A stretch of DNA of 64,000 nucleotides from the NCBI GenBank assembly GCA_949987705.1, contig OX465282.1, positions 5,010,501 through 5,074,500 of the forward strand, given 5' to 3'. Of this stretch, positions 35,720 through 47,200 are shown piece after piece. The position numbers and the translations under genes were made by a program. The notes below the pieces were generated by a model. That model was not told the DNA's origin and did no database searches. It was given only the letters and a program-made list of their open reading frames with translations. The stretch comes from Thereva unica (lineage: Eukaryota > Arthropoda > Insecta > Diptera > Therevidae). Every line of letters begins with the position of its first letter. Within the stretch, counting starts at the first letter, position 1.

Positions 35720-35895
35720 TATGTGACGGCATATCTCTTTTAAGCACAGTATAAAAACTAATGGCCAACCTATTTGAAGCCAGACTGGAACACTATCCAG
35801 AAAAAGTAATCCATGAAGCTGGATTTAGAAAAAAAGGGATGCCAAACTCGATTAGATCGTCTCGTAATCGCAACCGGTCGAAAGAGTAGAATTTC
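35720..35895 (+). mobile_element. LINE reverse transcriptase fragment
   Basis: Reads ISLLSTV, KLMANLFEARLEHYPEKVIH and EAGFRK, equivalent to the RT start RPISLLS...R(L)E...QAGFRK of RTE/CR1 elements. Only about 55 codons; frames are broken. Confidence 0.6.
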
Positions 35896-36621
35896 TACAG
35901 ATACAGGATCACGGCAGTTGAGACGTATTAGTAACTAACTAAGTAAAGACGCGTAGTCTAAGAAAACTAAAAAGTTCATACTTAGTGTGATAAGGAAAGG
36001 TTTAAGTTAAGAGGCTTAAATCTCATTTCAAGTGTTAAGATAGTGTAGATCTAAAAATTGATTTCAGAGTTGAAATAACGTGCTATGTTGCCGATATAAT
36101 CTTTGGAACTAAAATAACCTCAACTGGCAACTACAGAGAAAGAGAGAATCAACTGGAATAAGTAGATCAATACACGACAAAAGAAGTAGCCCGTCATGTT
36201 ACATGATCATTTAGAAATTGGGAGATTTGAAAAACATAATAAAATTATTTGTTCAATATATACGAGTATAGTTAGTTGTTTAAATCAAAGTCCAGCCAAA
36301 AGATTCATCCGTATTTTTGCAACTAAAAATGATCGAAACGAATGGGATTCAACTATTGAACTAGACGATTTAGCTCGATATTGTTTGACTGCGGTTTGTT
36401 TGTGTGTTGTATAATTGTGACAAAAATTACAATCAACTAAAAAAACTTATCAATGTTGTATCAACCTAAAAAGAAGTACAAAAATTATACAAAAATCAAG
36501 AGTATAGAGATACATAAAGAATTCAACAACAAAAAAATTCTTTTAGTAAAGATCATCAATTGCTGATTCATGATCAATAATTCAGTAATATATGTAGTAC
36601 AAGCAAGCTTTAAAAATATAC

Positions 36622-37564
36622 CTTATGATCAAAAAATTACCGGAATTTGTGGTTTTGAAAGCCCGCGCTTTACCAGGCGGTAAATCGCTGATATATTCTC
36701 GTTGGCAACACTAATTCTAACATTTTGTCAAAGTTTCACGTCAATCGGATCATTAGTTTTTGTTTGGCGTCTGATTTAGTAAGTGGAAAAATTGGTGTGC
36801 GGCGATTTTTACTATGGACGAAAAATTGGAACAACGTGCGTGCCTAAAATTTTGTGTTAAAAATAAAATTTCATGTTCCGAATCGCTTAAAATGTTACAA
36901 GTGGCCTTCGGAGAGTTGTGTATACAGAAAACACAGGCATACGAATGGTATAAAAGATTCAAAGACGGTCGTGAAAGCATGAATGATGATGAACGTCCTG
37001 GGCACCCAACAACATCAGTTACCGAAGAAAATATCGATTCCGCGAAGCAAATCGTGTTGGAAAATCGTTGTGCATCAATCCGAGAGCTGGCTGTGTTATT
37101 AGACATCTCATATGGATCGACTGAACACATTGTGGTGGATGTTTTGGGTATGAAACGCATCGCTTCTCGTCTCGTACCAAAAACACTGAATTTTGTTCAA
37201 AAAGAGCGTCGAATTGCTGTGGCTAAAGAGATGATTTCCAACGCAGATAGCGATCCCACATTCATTAAACGCATTATAACTGGTGACGAGACATGGGTTT
37301 ACGAGTATGATATGCCAACTAAACAACAATCTTCGGAATGGCGCTTGCCTGATGAGTCGAAACCGAAAAAAAGTAAAAATCGCCGCACACCAATTTTTCG
37401 ACTTACTAAATCAGACGCCAAACAAAAACTAATGATCCGATTGACGTGAAACTTTGACAAAATGTTAGAATTAGTGTTGCCAACGAGAATATATCAGCGA
37501 TTTACCGCCTGGTAAAGCGCGGGCTTTCAAAACCACAAATTCCGGTAATTTTTTTATCATAAGG
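36622..37564 (+). mobile_element. Mariner deletion derivative with about 192-bp terminal inverted repeats
   Basis: Starts CCTTATGATCAAAAAATTAC and ends with its inverse, flanked by TA on both sides (36620-36621 and 37565-37566), the mariner/Tc1 target site. The two arms, 36622-36813 and 37372-37564, are nearly identical over their whole length, far longer than the roughly 30-bp repeats usual for mariner. They enclose a truncated transposase ORF. Total 943 bp against about 1.3 kb for full mariners. The near identity of the arms argues for a recent origin or recent copying of the end. Confidence 0.9.
36814..37449 (+). CDS. Truncated mariner transposase (211 aa, DNA-binding half only)
   Basis: Open from ATG immediately after the left inverted repeat. 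Residues 1 to about 110 carry the paired helix-turn-helix region (CLKFCVKNKISCSESLKMLQ, TQAYEWYKRFKDG, MNDDERPGHP, SIRELAVLLDISYGSTEHI), the part that binds terminal repeats. TGDETWVYEYD near residue 160 supplies only the first Asp of the catalytic triad. After SKPKKSK the frame runs into the right inverted repeat and stops, so the second and third catalytic Asp residues and about 130-140 residues are absent. The protein cannot catalyse transposition; it could bind mariner ends. Intact frame and strong family match (GVQW3/SETMAR-like mariner group, from memory). Confidence 0.85.
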   Translation: MDEKLEQRACLKFCVKNKISCSESLKMLQVAFGELCIQKTQAYEWYKRFKDGRESMNDDERPGHPTTSVTEENIDSAKQIVLENRCASIRELAVLLDISYGSTEHIVVDVLGMKRIASRLVPKTLNFVQKERRIAVAKEMISNADSDPTFIKRIITGDETWVYEYDMPTKQQSSEWRLPDESKPKKSKNRRTPIFRLTKSDAKQKLMIRLT

Positions 37565-38194
37565 TAGTTTGAAAATAGTATTAAACAATTTTACAAATAT
37601 TTATGTTAAAAATTTAAATATACATAATGTAAATATGAAATTTGATAATTTAATGTAATGTAAAAAAAAGTGTCTGTTCACTTCCAGTTCAATATCATAA
37701 TTTTATAATATATGTACCATAAAAAAATTTAATTAGGATTTAAAATTTTTTGTAAGCTCTATTTTTTTTCTTAGAAAAATTTTAACGAAAACTTAAATAT
37801 TACCAAAAAAAAAAAACTTTTAAATAAATTATTAAAAAAATTTAAAATAAAATTATTAACAAAATTTTTGGTTTTTGTTTAGGTACATGACAAGCATTAA
37901 TATTTATTATTATTAAATATTATTAAAATAAATAAAAGTTTTGTAACAAAAATAATATCCAGAAGAATATATGTAATAACAAAACAGAAAAAAAAAAAAT
38001 AAATATAATTATATTTAAAATATTTTATTAAAAATTTAAGCCGATTGCACTAATAATAATAAATACTATTAATAATAATAATGATAATAAAAATAAAGTT
38101 TCCCTAGAATTTGATTTGTTTTTATTATATTTTAATTTTCTTTCTTAAAGCTCGCCTTAAAACTGCGCATTATTATATTTAATTATTATTTTTA

Positions 38195-38232
<38 letters not shown>

Positions 38233-38270
38233 AATCTACTACTTAAACTAATATTACAGCCAATCGGATA
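37565..38270 (-). other. AT-rich 3' flank, probable Fbxl16 3'UTR
   Basis: Extremely AT-rich DNA directly downstream of the Fbxl16 stop codon on the minus strand, with many AATAAA-like words, so the exact polyadenylation site cannot be chosen. It could belong to the 3'UTR; the mariner at 36622 lies beyond. Confidence 0.4.
38198..38231. repeat. ATT trinucleotide microsatellite
   Basis: About eleven consecutive ATT/TTA units, 40 bp downstream (minus strand) of the Fbxl16 stop codon. Confidence 0.8.
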
Positions 38271-41200
38271 TTATTCAATAATTAAACACCGTGGTAAGTG
38301 TTCTCTCAGGTATTCAAATAATTCCTGGCTAGCACCAGGACAATTTGTTAATTCTAATTCCTGTAGATGCCTTAATTGTATTAAGCTTGATAATCCCGAT
38401 GATGTTAGCAATGGACAGCCGGCTAATGATAAAACTTGCAAGTTTCTCATTGAGCAAAGATGTTGTAATCCAAAATCCCGGACTTGTGAGCACCATCTTA
38501 AGAATAGAGCTGTTAGTGATAGCATTGTTGATATATAACCAACACCAATGTCTGTTATATGAACACACCTGGAAAAGGTTAAGAAAAATAAAGGTATTAG
38601 TAATTTAATTTTTATTATTTTATTCTTTAGTATGTTTTTTTTTTCGAAAAAAGTACATATAGTGTTTGCCCTGTAAAGTCTTCGAAAATATAGTAAAGCT
38701 TGGCAAAAAGTATTCAATCCTATTCTGTGGACAGTCTTGGCAAAACGTATTCCCATAACACACTCGCCCGTTCTTAGCCTGCAAAAAAGTGCTGTATGGT
38801 ACCCAAAACAGACACGGTACGCCTGAGTAAAAATACCACCTTTCTAAATGCAGCCCGCTACTGGCACATATCAATAAAAAACGCACGGAATAGTCCAAAT
38901 GAAGAATGATAGATCTCACACTGTTTTAGACTGAAGGCAGAAAAATTCAAGCTTTAAAGCTTTCTGCCATTAAAATATTCAGTAGACCGGTCCTCGTTCG
39001 ATTGCGTAGGTCAAGCAGCTTTGCAGATGGTTAGTACTTGTTGGGGGACCGCTTAGTAAAATGACACTCGCATTTGGAATGGTCGATTACGAGTTTATTC
39101 ATAAGTGTGACAGAGGCGTGCATACCTCTGGCGAGCGCATTTTCAGATGTTCATGCCTGTAGCGGGAGCGTACATATTCGTGTGACAGACGCATTTTTTC
39201 GCTGGTCCCAAAGTTGGAAAGTGCAGTGATAAAAAATTTGAAGAGCTGGCAGACTTAATCGATATTTAGATAGTTTTCGAAAATATATCTTTTGATATTC
39301 CACTTCAACTCCCTTTCAGCAAGCACTTGATTTGGTTTCCAGGTGGTGTGCTAGAGTAAGACTCTGTCGATTCTGCCGAAATTGATGGGACTGGACCTTG
39401 CGAGAAAAGTTTTAGCCCTCTCTCAACAAGTCAAACAGGTTGACACTAGATACCAAATTCCATTGGAGCAAACAAATAAGCAGGACAAACGTGAACGTGT
39501 GGATCCATCTACATGCGGTCTGCAGCAAAAGGACTTATATAGGATACCGTAAGGCCCATGATACGTGACTTTAGTATGATGGCATAGAACCAGACTTAAA
39601 ATCTTTGCCACCAATTAAGGGGGCGTTCAAGTATTACGTAACGCAAGTTTTGAAATTTTTTGACCCTCCCCCGCTCCCTGTAACGCGCCGTGACGTTTTT
39701 CTGCCCCCCCCCCCCAAACGTTACGTAACACCCAAGTGGCCATTTTTACCTAAAAGTGACAATTATATGGCGCAAAGTACCGGAAAGCCGCTAAAATAGC
39801 TTTTTTATTGTTTAATCGTACAATCGAGGGATTCGCCGTAAAACATAAACGAAGAGGGTTGCTAAGTTGGAAGATTTGAATTCCCTATTTTTGTATTTAA
39901 ATAAAAAGAGCAATGTTACGTAAAGCGTTGTTTGAACCCCCCTCCCGCCCCTGTAACGCATCGTAACGTTTTACAACCCCCCCCCCCCCCCCCCAAATTG
40001 CGTTACGTATTACTTGAACGCTCCCTAAGCAAGATACAAAGAATAGTGCGAGGATGGGGATCTTTATATTTTGCGACAGCTACGAGTATGTGGTAATCAA
40101 AACAATAAATTCCCGTAGGATCAAATCCATGAATTTGGGTTGTTGTCCTGGTCCGACAGAGTTCTGGCGTATTCATTGGTCCAGATTCGGATATTGATGC
40201 ACAGTTTGGTGAAGAGGGTCCTTGATTATCGGACTTTTATGAAATTTATCGAGTCTAAGCGATATCTTGGTCAACTTTAAGCGAAATCTTGTTGTATCTT
40301 CGCAAGCCGCCCATGCAATGGTGTGTGCTGACATCCCGTGATAACTGCTTTCCATATAAAATCGAAGCTATTGTTGTTGTTTTTGCATTAGTGGTATTCG
40401 AAGCTGTCAGTCTCTTTTACATACCTTGTTTTTGTATACCATGGTACAATTGAACTGTCGACAAACTTGAGACCGCTATATCTATAAAACCGTTTATGAC
40501 AGCTATTTCAAAGTAGGAGTGTGTGAACCGAAGCCAAAACACGACGGTCCCCCAAAGAAATACCCATTTCGGAGAGTCGGGTGGACTAGGACTGTTACGT
40601 GTGGCAGTAACACCGCTCCACCCGAGTTAAGAATAAATTTACGGAGTCCAGGTACTGAAATCTTCATAAAATAATTTACTTCAAGGGTCAGGTCAGCATT
40701 TTGGTCCTCCTTCATCATGTGATTGTCTGAAGCGGAGAACTACTAGGCTAGCTGACCCACTATATTGTTCGCGCCATATAATGGAGATGGACATGGTACA
40801 TTTTGGGGAACCGAAGTTGCCTCTACTATGTAGTTTAAGTAGTTAGTTTGTGTCTACAAGAAGATATCAGTGGTTTCCTGAGACGTTTATTGGCTAAATA
40901 TATAACTTTGATTCTAGGTGCCTTATTTTAAGAAGTTAAGCTGTAATATCATAGTATCGTGATAGGGTCTCCTCAGAAAATATGTCAATCGGCCGTTATT
41001 GTTTGCATCATTAAATCTTATCTATTTTGAGAAGCGATATTTACGCTGGTACCAGGGTTGGTTAAGTGCGAGTACGTATCTCTTTAGGTGCTCGGCTTCC
41101 GCCCTTATGGGGGCGCTCCCGGACAGGTAAGTGGTGATGCGTAGATAGGTGATACCTCCAGGATCTTAGCAGCTTACGCCCCACTGACGAACTGGTCGTG

Positions 41201-44200
41201 AAAACCGGGGAATAGCCTTGGTGATAATTGTTTGGAAGTTTTATTAATTTGTTTTGGTTTAATTGTGTGAGGACCGGAGATTGGCCTCTTCGGGCATCCA
41301 ACCACAGGTTCTCATTACATAGTTTTTTTGTACATCGTTCCATAAAAAGATACAGACACTGACGGCCTTGGTCGGAAAAAGACAGCAATATTTGCAGAAA
41401 TGGTGCGAAAAGTTCGCAAGCGAATCGAACGAAATCCACGACGTAGTGGCAGAAAATTGGCTGCTGAGCTAAGCATTTCAGCGCGAAACGTGCAAAGTCC
41501 TTGAAGTTCCAGAAACCGCACGATCTTACTTCGGAATAAAAAAAGTTATAGCTGAAAAAACCAAGGAGTTGCTCGGTTAGCCGCAAGTGGTGAGCTACAG
41601 AATTTGGTTTCCTCTGTTGATTAAGCCCCATTTCTAAGTGAACAACATGTGAACAATCAAAATGATCAAATTTACTTGCCAGAGAGATCCTTTGAAAATG
41701 TACACCTTCGAGCGGTCACCAGAAACCAGGCGCCGCCGATGTTGATGGTTTAGGAGGCCGCCGTAACCGCCAATAGTCTCTCTTCGCACGTATTTTTGGA
41801 CTGCGGTGTCAGAATAAAAGCAGCCATATACGAGTACTGTGGAACTGTGTTAGAGGTAGTTTTGAAGCCTTGGGCACAAAAACATTTGGATCGCAGATGG
41901 TGGACGTTCCAGCAAGACTCAGCACTGTTTCATAAATCTCGTCAATCAAGAATGTCCACAAAACAACGTTTCATACTTCATTTCTTCGATTTCTTGTACT
42001 TCTATATCCGAGGCTTACATACTTAAAGAGTAAGGTTGGCACTAAAAAATACCAAATTGTCGATCATATTAAGCAAACTCCCTACCGCAAATGGATCAAA
42101 ATATTACCAAGCCACATTAGGGCAGTGAGCGGAGCGTTTTTAGACCGTTCAAATTCATGAAAACAGTTCGATTAGTTGAAAATTCAATTGTGCCATCCTG
42201 GCCTTCCTCTCAGTAGCTGGCTGCAGATGGAGGAGCCTATCATCTTGCGTCAAGGCTAGAAAGACTTGGCCTTGTCACTATAGCACGACTTTTTGCGGTT
42301 GCCACTTAAGGGCATCGCCTGACTAGCCAATTGGATATCTTGCAACCAGATAAGAATTCCGCACGACACCCACTGCGGTAGCTGTAGAGAGGAACAGGAC
42401 GATGAGACAACCAAAAACTTTGTTTGTGGCTGTCAGGCTCTGGGCAACTTCAGACAACGTGTAGTTTGGAAACCTCTACTCATAAAATCTGGAGGAGGTT
42501 GCAAAGCTCAGAATAGAATATTTGATCCGAAAATATGACTAGCTGGATTTAAAATCTCTCCTATACCTCCTAGTCTTTCTCACACAAAAAATTGTTGCAC
42601 GAGTGCGGCCACAAAACGGCCGCTCCTACCACCTATGGCTGCCGCTCCAACCACTTACCTACCTTAATCCTTATAAATTCATCTCGTCCTGCACACTACC
42701 AGATATCTTGGTAATTAAAAACTGCAAAATGCAATGTTCAAACAATTCCTAAACGTGCCACAATTTCCGGATTTGCCAACGGATTCGTATAAGCGCTTGT
42801 TAAGGCCTTACAGACCATAACGAATTAAAGTCTCATTGCTTCCGACCGACTGTATAGCTCCAGCGGAATCTTCAGATTTCTCAACCTTGATGCCTGTTCT
42901 GTTCTGCTCTCCCAGTACCAGTATGCGAGCGAGCACATCCCACACAGACGTTAGAGAGCCTCAAATAAGAAGAGGTCCTTTTTGCATCTCACATTTCTTG
43001 TTAATGACTCAGCGGATGAATGAAACGAGATTCTTCTGCTATAAGCAAAAAAAAGAAAAGAAATGAGGAATAATAAAGAAGAGGGAGATTTCTTATTCCT
43101 TTTGACGTCATGCTCCTTGCTAGACATGAAACAATTTTGAAGAAGATTCTTTTCCGTTTTTCCCATCCTATTCGAAAAACGCCTCGGAAAATCCTTACTG
43201 CAATGAAATTTTCTTTGACAGTAGAACAAGAATTGTGCTTTTATTCAGAAGGTGAAACGGAAGTGTTGGCTTAAAATAACCTGTCAAATTGAAGTATCTC
43301 CTTTTGCCATCCACACCCACTCCAGGGCATGAAATATTAGTATAGCACACTTTGGCACACACGAAAAAACAGGAGCAGGAAACCAACTCCTGGAGTTTTT
43401 TCCCTCTCTCTCTAGGTCTCTCTGTGTACTTCAAGTGTTCACTGTGCTTAGGAACTTGTCGCCGTATCCAAAACAAATCCACCCCCGCGCTTCGTAATAA
43501 TCCTAAAACTTGGGTAAGTTGTATTTGTAGACACGGGATTACTTTACCAAGGATAACATCGGGTGGGCGTCGGGTTGTTTATGCTGATGGCTACCAACCA
43601 ACGTAAAAAACGAAGAATGAACAGCCCTCCACCAGGGGATTGTTTTTTGTCTGCCACAGGATAACAAAAAAAAAAATAAGGTGAAGGAATGTTAACTTGT
43701 ATACACAACACAAAAACAACAACACCAACAACAATAATAATGTTAAAAAAAAAACAACACAAATACCCTAGAAAAAAGGGAGCAAAAATAAGTCACCGAA
43801 TGCGGAACACCGTAGTTTTTTAAGGCGCTCTGATTTTTATATCTCATTCAAAGTAGCAAAGAATCTCTCCCTTAAGGGACATGATTTAAATTTTGTTCCG
43901 TTCCCTTTTCATTTTTACTTAACCCCCTTTCTATTTTATTTATTCACTTTCACTGGTGCAATGTTAATATTGTGTTTTATCCATTTCGAGCGAGAGAAAA
44001 GGTTAAACTTGGGGATTCTGATTCTTGTGTTTTTTTAAAGTAAAGAAGTGTTAAGGACCAAAAATAAGTATATCAAAAATATAAAATATACCTGAACAAA
44101 AAAAAAAGAAAAATGAAAATATCTACCTGTATTTATGTTAAATTAAATGAACCGTTATTATCCCAGATTTTCTAGGAAAATTTTATAAAATGAAAAAAGA

Positions 44201-47200
44201 TATTCTATAGAATCACCAAGAGTCATGGTTATATGGATTTTGTTTTATTTTGGGGGACAAACATTTTATTAGAATTTATAAGTAAACCCCCTTCTTAGAA
44301 CACAGGTAGGTAGACAGATTCCTAGAATGGAATGGCGTGTTCTATGAAGTCGTGCTATACCAGACCTAAAATTTGAATAAAACAAGACCCTGAAACGAAA
44401 AACAAACTCATTTCATTTTATTGTTGAGGAAACATTAACGTTAATAATTGTTAATACTTTTCCATCAGAAAAAATTTCACGTCATCTACAACCTCTTATT
44501 TTATTTACTAGGAGAAGATGTTAACAAAAACCTAATTCTAGCTTTTTGAATTCTTTTATACCCGATACTGCCATGCAAACTTCAGCCTCCAAGTATTCTG
44601 CTCAGTCAATGAATGGAGTTTCTTCAAGACCCGGCCAGTTTTTATGTATCTCAAAAGATTGTCGCCGATAAATCTATTCATCAAGATGATAAACTTCCTA
44701 TGGTGCAAAAAAATAATTACTAAACCTCTGCGTTTACACCAGGAATAAACGCAGAATTAACTCACAATCAATAAGTTTCTGAATCCTTTTCCGCATCGCT
44801 AAACGCCTTTATCGAGGGCTTGGCGGGACCCGCCATCTTTCAGGAGGCATAGGACTTCAGTGCTTTTCGTTAGACTCGACAAAACTGCCGTCCACAAATG
44901 AGGTGCACATTTTCTTGCGCATTCAAAACTTCGACACAAAAATTATTGTGCAAAATGTGAACTTCAAGCAAATTTCTTTTATTTGCGCTATCTTTGTATA
45001 TGTGATTTTTCAATTTTCCATAGTCAATTTAATACAACATCCCAATTTAATACAACATCCAAGAGTACAAACACAACGGCAATCGTCTCTTCTGTCCCTC
45101 TAAACATATCCTCCATCTATCCAGTAGTCCCCCAACTGAGCACTAACTACGTCCCGTGCTGCTTCACTTATGCAATCGAACGAGAGTCGGTGGCCTGTAT
45201 TTGCCGCGTTTTCCGCTTTTTTCTGTGAGCTCATTTATCTGCTGCCTTTTACCTTTTATCACGCCGGTCACTTCTCTTTACCTTTACCTTTTTCCGGGTC
45301 GCTTATAGAGTTCAAGTTATTTTTGAGGGCTCTTCTAAGTTCTATTAAAAATAAAACAACTTTACCCGTAATAATTGAATTCAAAATCTCCACTTCTGAA
45401 GGTTCAATTTTACTAGGTCGACACTTCAATGAAATCCCCATGATTTTGAGTGATTTCAATATTAATTTTTCACCTGAAACGACGTGTCCGAATTTTGTGG
45501 ACCGTCCCACTTCTTCTTTCATCCACAAAGTGATGGCCCCTTTCGCGCCTCCATAGACACCTTGAGCCACCGTAGGAATGTAGCAGCCCTCTCCATACTT
45601 TATCGCTATTACCATGGCGACTGTTTCACCGAAATTCAGGACCTCCTGCCTGCACGGCAATACTTTTCCCGCAACACAAGACTAGCCCGCTCGGCTCACC
45701 CCCATACCCTACAGCCCCCTCGTTCACGCACAATACGGTTTAGAAGTTCGTTTATGAATAGAACAACTCGACTGTGGAATAATCTCCCGCAGTCGGTATT
45801 TCCGAACTCGTACAACACCTTAGAGTTCAAACGCGAGGTTCATCGTCATTTTCTTCTACACCCTCCAGACCCCTCTAACCTTTCCTATTCTCCTCTATTC
45901 TTCAAACCAAGCTTACTACTAGACATTGCACCATGAACTGAACGACATGACGGACTGGTAGTACAAAGGGTTACACCTAAGCTTGGTTTTTTCATAAAAA
46001 AAAAAAGTTCGTGAGGAACGTTCTTAGGAGCGAAACGTCTAAACAGACAAAAGTACCACGACATATGGAACCTCAATTGATGCAGTTTTTAGACCAGTTT
46101 CAATCAAAAATATTTCAGTTATCATAAAACCTTTGCTTCGTTTTTAGGTTTTAATGGAAATAGGAATTCATAAATATTGATATTTTGCAAATTATACTTG
46201 TATCAAGTCCCTCAGTAGGCTCGTCACCATACTTCTAGCATCTGTCGTTGGCTTGAGTTTTCTCAAAATATACTATATTTTTTTATGTGAAAGACTACAG
46301 GCTCAAGAAAAGCCCTTTATACTGTCGACAATCTATTTTCTTCGTATAGAGTGTAATATCGAACTGCAGTTCTAGTCGTGAAGAAAGAAACTGTCACAAT
46401 CTAGTCGCGATATTTTTGTTCCACCTACTCCCAATCACGACTCTGACATCGAGGCATCGAGAAACAACTCGCTGGAGTGTTATGCCTCCTGAAACGAGTT
46501 GAATCTCAACAACCAACCGATGAACCGTGGTGCTGTCGGGATTCGAACCCGGGCTCTGTGATGGTAGCCAGACGCCTTACTCCCTAGGCTACCGAGGTCC
46601 CAAACCTGACAGACCTTCCACTATTACATATTACTAGCTGTTGTGCAAAAAAGTGGGGCCCAACAAAAATTTAGATCCCAACTGAGTTTTCTCTTTCTAT
46701 TAGAAAGTTCAGGCCCCTGGAACAAGAGTAACAATGATTGTGGCATGAGTGATGGACTCCAGCCGTGGGAGTCTCAGACCAAACTAAAATTTTCAAACTG
46801 ATCTAATCGAGCCAATTAAAAGGTTGAAAGAAGAAGGGGTATTCCAACAGGTAAATCGCTGTTAGATTCGGTAGAAGCTCCCGAGTCATCAATAACTAGC
46901 TTAAGGACATTAAAAATTGCGGAAGGAAGCCGATACCAAAGGAGACAACAGAGAAAGAAAGGAGAGGGATCCTGCGAAGAGCGTCAAATTCATCCTTGGC
47001 AGCCAGGGAAACTGAATCTGATGTCCGAGTAAAAGCAGCTTTAAATTACAACCTTGCCAAGTACTTTAACTTAGCGGGAGAAACGCCTAGAATTTGCTTG
47101 AGCTCACATGGCCTGGAAGGAGCAGTGGATCCAAGCTATCTTTTCAGACGAAAAACGGCTCTGCTTTGATAGAACGTATATTACTGCCATGATTTACTTA

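Noticed and set aside
38274..38756. 161-codon ORF as an independent protein
   Set aside because: Only the part up to 38568 is the Fbxl16 exon; the rest is intron upstream of a clear acceptor.
41062..41631. 189-codon minus-strand ORF as a gene
   Set aside because: It overlaps, in reverse, a mariner transposase remnant whose motifs are readable on the plus strand.
46525..46606. A tRNA gene on the minus strand
   Set aside because: The B box is perfect, but the arms do not fold into a complete cloverleaf, no convincing anticodon loop is seen, and a SINE body and A-tail follow.
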